A DNA stretch of 36,553 bases. Source: Gemmataceae bacterium (GTDB lineage Bacteria; Planctomycetota; Planctomycetia; Gemmatales; Gemmataceae). Below, piece by piece: positions 33,420 to 36,553 of this stretch; position 1 is the first letter of the stretch, and every line of letters begins with the position of its first letter. The position numbers and the translations under genes were made by a program. The DNA is taken from contig JAIBBI010000040.1 of NCBI GenBank assembly GCA_019694755.1, forward strand, positions 1 through 36,553, written 5' to 3'. The notes beneath the pieces were generated by a model. The model was not told where the DNA came from and made no database searches. It saw only the letters and a list, made by a program, of their open reading frames with translations.

Positions 33420-34232
33420 CTACGCCGCGTGCTGCGACGTGTTGTGATCCCGGTAGTTGTTCCAACGGACGATGACGAACTTCCGCCACCAGCCCTGAAG
33501 CCCGCGATTCCGGCCCGGGCCCGCGTACAGCCGCCAGAAGCGCACGCGGTCGCGGGCCGTCACCCCGGGCACTTCGGACGAGAACGCGAGCTGGGCCAGA
33601 TCCTTCAGCATCCACCACGGCCCGGTGATCGGGTGATGGCCGAGCCGGTGCAGATCGATCATCGCAATCCGGCCGCGCCACTGCTCGGGCGGCACGCTCG
33701 CATACACCGTCGGCGCGAAGAAGTGGCAGAGATACAGGTCTTTGTGATAGTGGCTGCGGTCGTGCAGGTTCCTGGCGAGTCGAGCCAGCTCCGCCACGGC
33801 CCCACGCTTCCAGGCGAGGAAGCGGTCCGCGTCGAGCGTCTCGTACGCCAGCGGAACGAGCTCGTGAAGGGCCAGTTGATCGGTCAGCTCTTCGACCGCC
33901 AGGAAGCCGGCGAGTCGCGGCATCCGGGTGCCGACGGCCACGGGCCGCGGCACGGCGAAGCCGCAGCTCGCCGCCCAGGTGAGGTTGCGATACTCCTGCC
34001 AGGCGGACGACCAGCGCCGCGATCGCGTAACGGCGGCGATGAGGCTGCGCCAGCGCGATTCGACGTAGTGCCGCTTGAGGTACACGGTCGGGCCGCCGGG
34101 CAGCGCCCAGCGTGCGATCGACCGGCCCTGTTTCGCGTGCCGACGGTCGCCGACGTCGGCCGCCATGACCATTTCCGGGTCGGCGGGTGCGGCGGCCTTC
34201 CAGTCTTCGTGAGCGCGGACGCGCCAGCTCAT
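33420..34232 (-). CDS. Lipopolysaccharide kinase (WaaP/InaA/Kdo-kinase family)
   Basis: A 270-residue member of the LPS-kinase family, a eukaryotic-kinase-like fold that phosphorylates core heptose or Kdo with ATP. The ATP-lysine is K53 in TVYLKRHY, the catalytic loop is HYHKDLYLCHFF with D165, and the metal-binding aspartate is D193 in AMIDLHRLG. The hallmark HxKDLY sequence matches E. coli WaaP, and the length is similar. The ATG at 34232 overlaps the stop of the upstream double-kinase gene (ATGA), so the two are translationally coupled. It appears fully active. The phosphorylated sugar position cannot be inferred. Confidence 0.92.
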   Translation of the reverse strand: MSWRVRAHEDWKAAAPADPEMVMAADVGDRRHAKQGRSIARWALPGGPTVYLKRHYVESRWRSLIAAVTRSRRWSSAWQEYRNLTWAASCGFAVPRPVAVGTRMPRLAGFLAVEELTDQLALHELVPLAYETLDADRFLAWKRGAVAELARLARNLHDRSHYHKDLYLCHFFAPTVYASVPPEQWRGRIAMIDLHRLGHHPITGPWWMLKDLAQLAFSSEVPGVTARDRVRFWRLYAGPGRNRGLQGWWRKFVIVRWNNYRDHNTSQHAA

Positions 34233-35734
34233 GCCGCCCTCCGCTGCTCGCGGGGTGCCGACTCGTCGGCAGATGGCATCGGCATCGGCTGGTTATACCC
34301 TTGTGCCACGCACTGGCGATCCTCGTGGCGCGTCAGGCCGAGTTCACGCAACACGCGAATGAACTCAGCCGCGGCCTGACCGGGCCGGCCGGCTCCGAGT
34401 CGCGGGCCGACGGACAAGGCGATCCGCGGACGGTCGCGCTCCAGGACGATTAACTGATCGCCACGCACGCCGGCCGAGCCGGCATCGTGACAGCCGCGGA
34501 GCAACCGGCCGATGTCGCGCAAGACGGCCGCCCGACCGGGGCGATCGACGGCGAGCCATCTCTTGGCCGCGGTCCACGGTCCGGGAATCTTCGTGAGCAG
34601 GAAGCCGCCGCCATCGGCCCGACCGCCGAACGCCAGCACCGGCGCGACCGGGACCTTGTGCCGCATCAGGCGGAACGCCCAGCCGGCCAGTTGGATCCCC
34701 CGCGACTGCAAGGGCCGACCGCTGACCCGGGCCCAAACCTGTCGCAGCCATGATGCATTCGGAAACCGGTGCAGAACGCCGGCCCGGCCGACGGAGGAAC
34801 ACGTGTCAGCCGCGACCCGGTCGTGTGCCGCGGTGAGCAGCCAGGCCGGCACGTTGCCCGCGATCTGGCCGTGGTACTCGCGGGTAACGCACAGTGCCTC
34901 GCCGGCCAGCCAGCGCAGCCGGGGCGAGTGCGCGGGCTGGAGTTGTTCGCGGATCGAGCGTCGCCGCCCGAGTCCGATCGCGAGTTGGAGAATACGCCGG
35001 GCCAGCGGTGCGGCCGGACCCCAGAAGCCCAATTCCCCCATCCACGCTTTCAGCACGGCCATTCGGTCCCGCGGTGAAGCGAGTCGCGGCGCGGCCGACG
35101 CATGCAATCCCGCCAGCGCGGCGAGACAACGATCCGTGTCCAGCGTTGGTCGCCGGGTCGCCCGCGGCCAATCGAGCAGCACGACCGTGCCGCACTTCCG
35201 CACGCACACATGCTTGGCCGAAAGGTCCGGCGCGTCGAAGCCCGCCCGATGAACGCGGGCGATCGCTTCGCCGAGCGACTTGCGCATCCGCCAGCGGGCG
35301 AAGCCATTCATCCGGCCCGGCCGCAACGCCGACCGCAGGTCCCGGCCACGCACCCGGCGAAGAAGTAGAAACTCCCGGCCCTGCTCGTCGGCCCCATGAG
35401 CCACGACGCGCGGCACCGGCACGCCGGCCCGGCGAAGTTCGCGAAGCGTCTCGGCTTCGCGGGCCGACAGCGAGATCGCGCCGAACCCGTCCCACCAGTT
35501 GTGCAACCGGATCGACCGGCTGACGCGATGCTCGACCTTGAGGAAGAATCGCTGCCGGCCCAGTTCTACGGCACGCACGTGCCGGTCGCGGTGCCCGCTG
35601 ACGATGTCGCCCGGCAGGTCGATGAACTCTTCCGGCCGGGTTAAGCCCTGCCGCCGCATCCAATCCTGCCAGCGCAGTGAAACTGTCAGGTTCAAGGGCC
35701 CGGCCGATGTTCGCGTGCGTTCCTTAACCGACAC
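34229..35734 (-). CDS. Double LPS-kinase-like protein: kinase plus degenerate second kinase
   Basis: A 501-residue protein, about twice the family's length. The first half (about 40-230) is a WaaP/Kdo-kinase-like domain with ATP-lysine K66 (RFFLKVEH), a catalytic loop HRAGFDAPDLSAKHV with D170, and D188 in VVLLDWPRA. The second half (about 300-465) repeats the outline (VPVAPVLAFGG, GFLLTKIPGP, LGRLLRGCHDAG-type helix IGRLLRGCHDAG) but lacks the lysine, has GVRGDQLIV for the loop and LSVGPRL where the metal aspartate belongs, so it is probably a pseudokinase. The GTG at 35734 is chosen because GGGAGG lies six bases upstream; a start at 35776 would extend further into the GT9 gene. It overlaps GT9 by 11 bases and the next kinase by four. 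Confidence 0.85.
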   Translation of the reverse strand: MSVKERTRTSAGPLNLTVSLRWQDWMRRQGLTRPEEFIDLPGDIVSGHRDRHVRAVELGRQRFFLKVEHRVSRSIRLHNWWDGFGAISLSAREAETLRELRRAGVPVPRVVAHGADEQGREFLLLRRVRGRDLRSALRPGRMNGFARWRMRKSLGEAIARVHRAGFDAPDLSAKHVCVRKCGTVVLLDWPRATRRPTLDTDRCLAALAGLHASAAPRLASPRDRMAVLKAWMGELGFWGPAAPLARRILQLAIGLGRRRSIREQLQPAHSPRLRWLAGEALCVTREYHGQIAGNVPAWLLTAAHDRVAADTCSSVGRAGVLHRFPNASWLRQVWARVSGRPLQSRGIQLAGWAFRLMRHKVPVAPVLAFGGRADGGGFLLTKIPGPWTAAKRWLAVDRPGRAAVLRDIGRLLRGCHDAGSAGVRGDQLIVLERDRPRIALSVGPRLGAGRPGQAAAEFIRVLRELGLTRHEDRQCVAQGYNQPMPMPSADESAPREQRRAA

Positions 35735-36553
35735 GGCGGGCCTCCCGGTGTCCGGAGAGCAGGCGAATCGACGCACGGAAGGCGGAGTCCGGCGACAGGC
35801 CGGTCATGCACTTGTGATCGAGCGGGCAGACCCGCTTCTGGCACGGGCCGCAATCGACCTCTTCCTGCAGGTGAATCGCGCCGGGGTGATACGTCTCGGT
35901 CCATCCGATGTGCGTCGGACCGAAGAGAGTCACGACGGGCCGGGCGAACGCCGCCGCGAAGTGCCGCGGCCCCGAGTCGGTCGTCACCAGCAGGTCGCTG
36001 CGGCGGACAATCGCCTTCGTCAGCCCGATCGAGAGCTTTTCGTCGCTCAGCGAATGCACGTCGCGGTGCCCGGCCTGCTCCACGATGTCGCGGGCCAGTC
36101 CCCGCTCGCTCGGTCCGCACAACACGAGCACGCCCGCGCCGCGTTCCTCGGCCAGTCGCCGGCCCAACTCGGCAAACGACTTCGTCGGCCAGTGCTTGGC
36201 CGCGCCGTAGGCCGCGCCGGGATTCAGGGCGATCACCTCGGGATACCGGGCCAGGCCGAACTTCTGCCAGACTTCCTCGGCCGCCGCCTCATCGACTTTG
36301 TTCGTGAACAGTCGCATGCGCCGGCCGGGGACCGCCCCGAGTTCCGCGACCAGCCGGTTGTACGCGTCCAGAATTGGGGCGATGGCGATCCGCCCGTTGG
36401 TGTCCCGCAGGGGCGGCATCGCGTCGGTCAGCAGCACCGATCGGCCGTGCCGGGCGTACCCGAGTCGCCGGGGAATGCCCGCAAACCGCGCGATGAACGC
36501 CGAGCGGAACGAGTTGGGGAAGAGTACCGCGACATCGCACCCGGCCGCACGAA
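35724..36553 (-). CDS. Family 9 glycosyltransferase (LPS heptosyltransferase), 5'-truncated
   Basis: The frame is open to the right edge, so the N-terminus lies beyond the window; about 276 residues are visible. Upstream residues LFPNSFRSAFIARFAGIPRR are typical of heptosyltransferase II, and the donor site follows: IALNPGAAYGAAKHWPTKSF, VLCGPSERGLA, LVTTDSGPRHFAAAFARPVV and TLFGPTHIGWTETYHP. A cysteine cluster near the end (CGPCQKRVCPLDHKC) is also characteristic of WaaF/WaaC-type proteins. The enzyme should add a heptose, or another sugar, to the LPS core from an ADP-sugar. It is the first visible gene of the operon continuing to two kinases and a WaaG-like enzyme. Whether the sugar is heptose is unproven, since no heptose synthesis gene is in view. 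Confidence 0.92.
   Translation of the reverse strand, partial: RAAGCDVAVLFPNSFRSAFIARFAGIPRRLGYARHGRSVLLTDAMPPLRDTNGRIAIAPILDAYNRLVAELGAVPGRRMRLFTNKVDEAAAEEVWQKFGLARYPEVIALNPGAAYGAAKHWPTKSFAELGRRLAEERGAGVLVLCGPSERGLARDIVEQAGHRDVHSLSDEKLSIGLTKAIVRRSDLLVTTDSGPRHFAAAFARPVVTLFGPTHIGWTETYHPGAIHLQEEVDCGPCQKRVCPLDHKCMTGLSPDSAFRASIRLLSGHREARRVG

Noticed and set aside
1-36553. CRISPR array, prophage, toxin-antitoxin or defence island
   Set aside because: No regularly spaced direct repeats, cas-like, integrase, capsid, restriction or toxin-like products were seen; the region reads as ordinary chromosomal housekeeping and envelope genes.

Overview
The window is about 36.5 kb of high-GC bacterial chromosome that looks planctomycete, most likely Gemmataceae or a close relative. 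The grounds are a DUF1549/DUF1553 cytochrome-like protein, a DUF1800/DUF1501 pair with a Tat signal on the second member, a secreted GalM, a DUF4139 protein, a lysine-rich HU, and Gram-negative envelope genes (lpxK, heptosyltransferase and WaaP-type kinases). This rests on gene content read by eye; no database search was possible. I see no rRNA, tRNA, CRISPR array, transposase or prophage gene. No gene-free stretch exceeds 300 bases; the longest is 9978-10246.

Layout. 1-5898 (+): a 5'-truncated DUF4139 protein, a DUF1549/DUF1553 protein, a secreted aldose 1-epimerase and an Fcy1-type cytosine deaminase. 5902-10561 (-): an active-type M16 peptidase, an AT-rich palindromic repeat, leuS and a small unknown protein. 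10754-11769 (+): HU with a strong terminator hairpin, then a coiled-coil/two-TM unknown. 11778-14852 (-): an M16 homologue that has lost its zinc motif, a GNAT acetyltransferase and a DegT-family aminotransferase. 15043-18915 (+): a GT2 glycosyltransferase and a 987-residue secreted YCF48 multidomain protein. 18919-23088: a putative outer-membrane protein (-), lpxK (+) and an MMPL transporter (-). 23200-24129 (-): a Tat-exported sugar isomerase-like TIM barrel. 24284-28619 (+): an unknown secreted protein translationally coupled to DUF1800, then DUF1501. 28674-31040 (+): an HdeD-like membrane domain fused to a calcineurin-like phosphoesterase. 30965-36553 (-): an LPS-core-like operon of GT9, double kinase, kinase, GT4 and a PlsY-DUF4149 fusion.

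How they work together. The clearest theme is the cell envelope: LpxK makes lipid A, the GT9/kinase/kinase/GT4 run resembles a rearranged waaQ-waaP-waaG core, PlsY starts phospholipid synthesis, and the MMPL transporter may move a lipid. A second theme is exported planctomycete proteins (DUF1549/1553, DUF1800/1501, YCF48, the TIM barrel). The most unusual items are fusions: PlsY-DUF4149, HdeD-phosphoesterase, a WaaP-like kinase joined to a degenerate second kinase, and a YCF48 protein with an apparent metal-less LmbE-like domain and a CBM9-like end.
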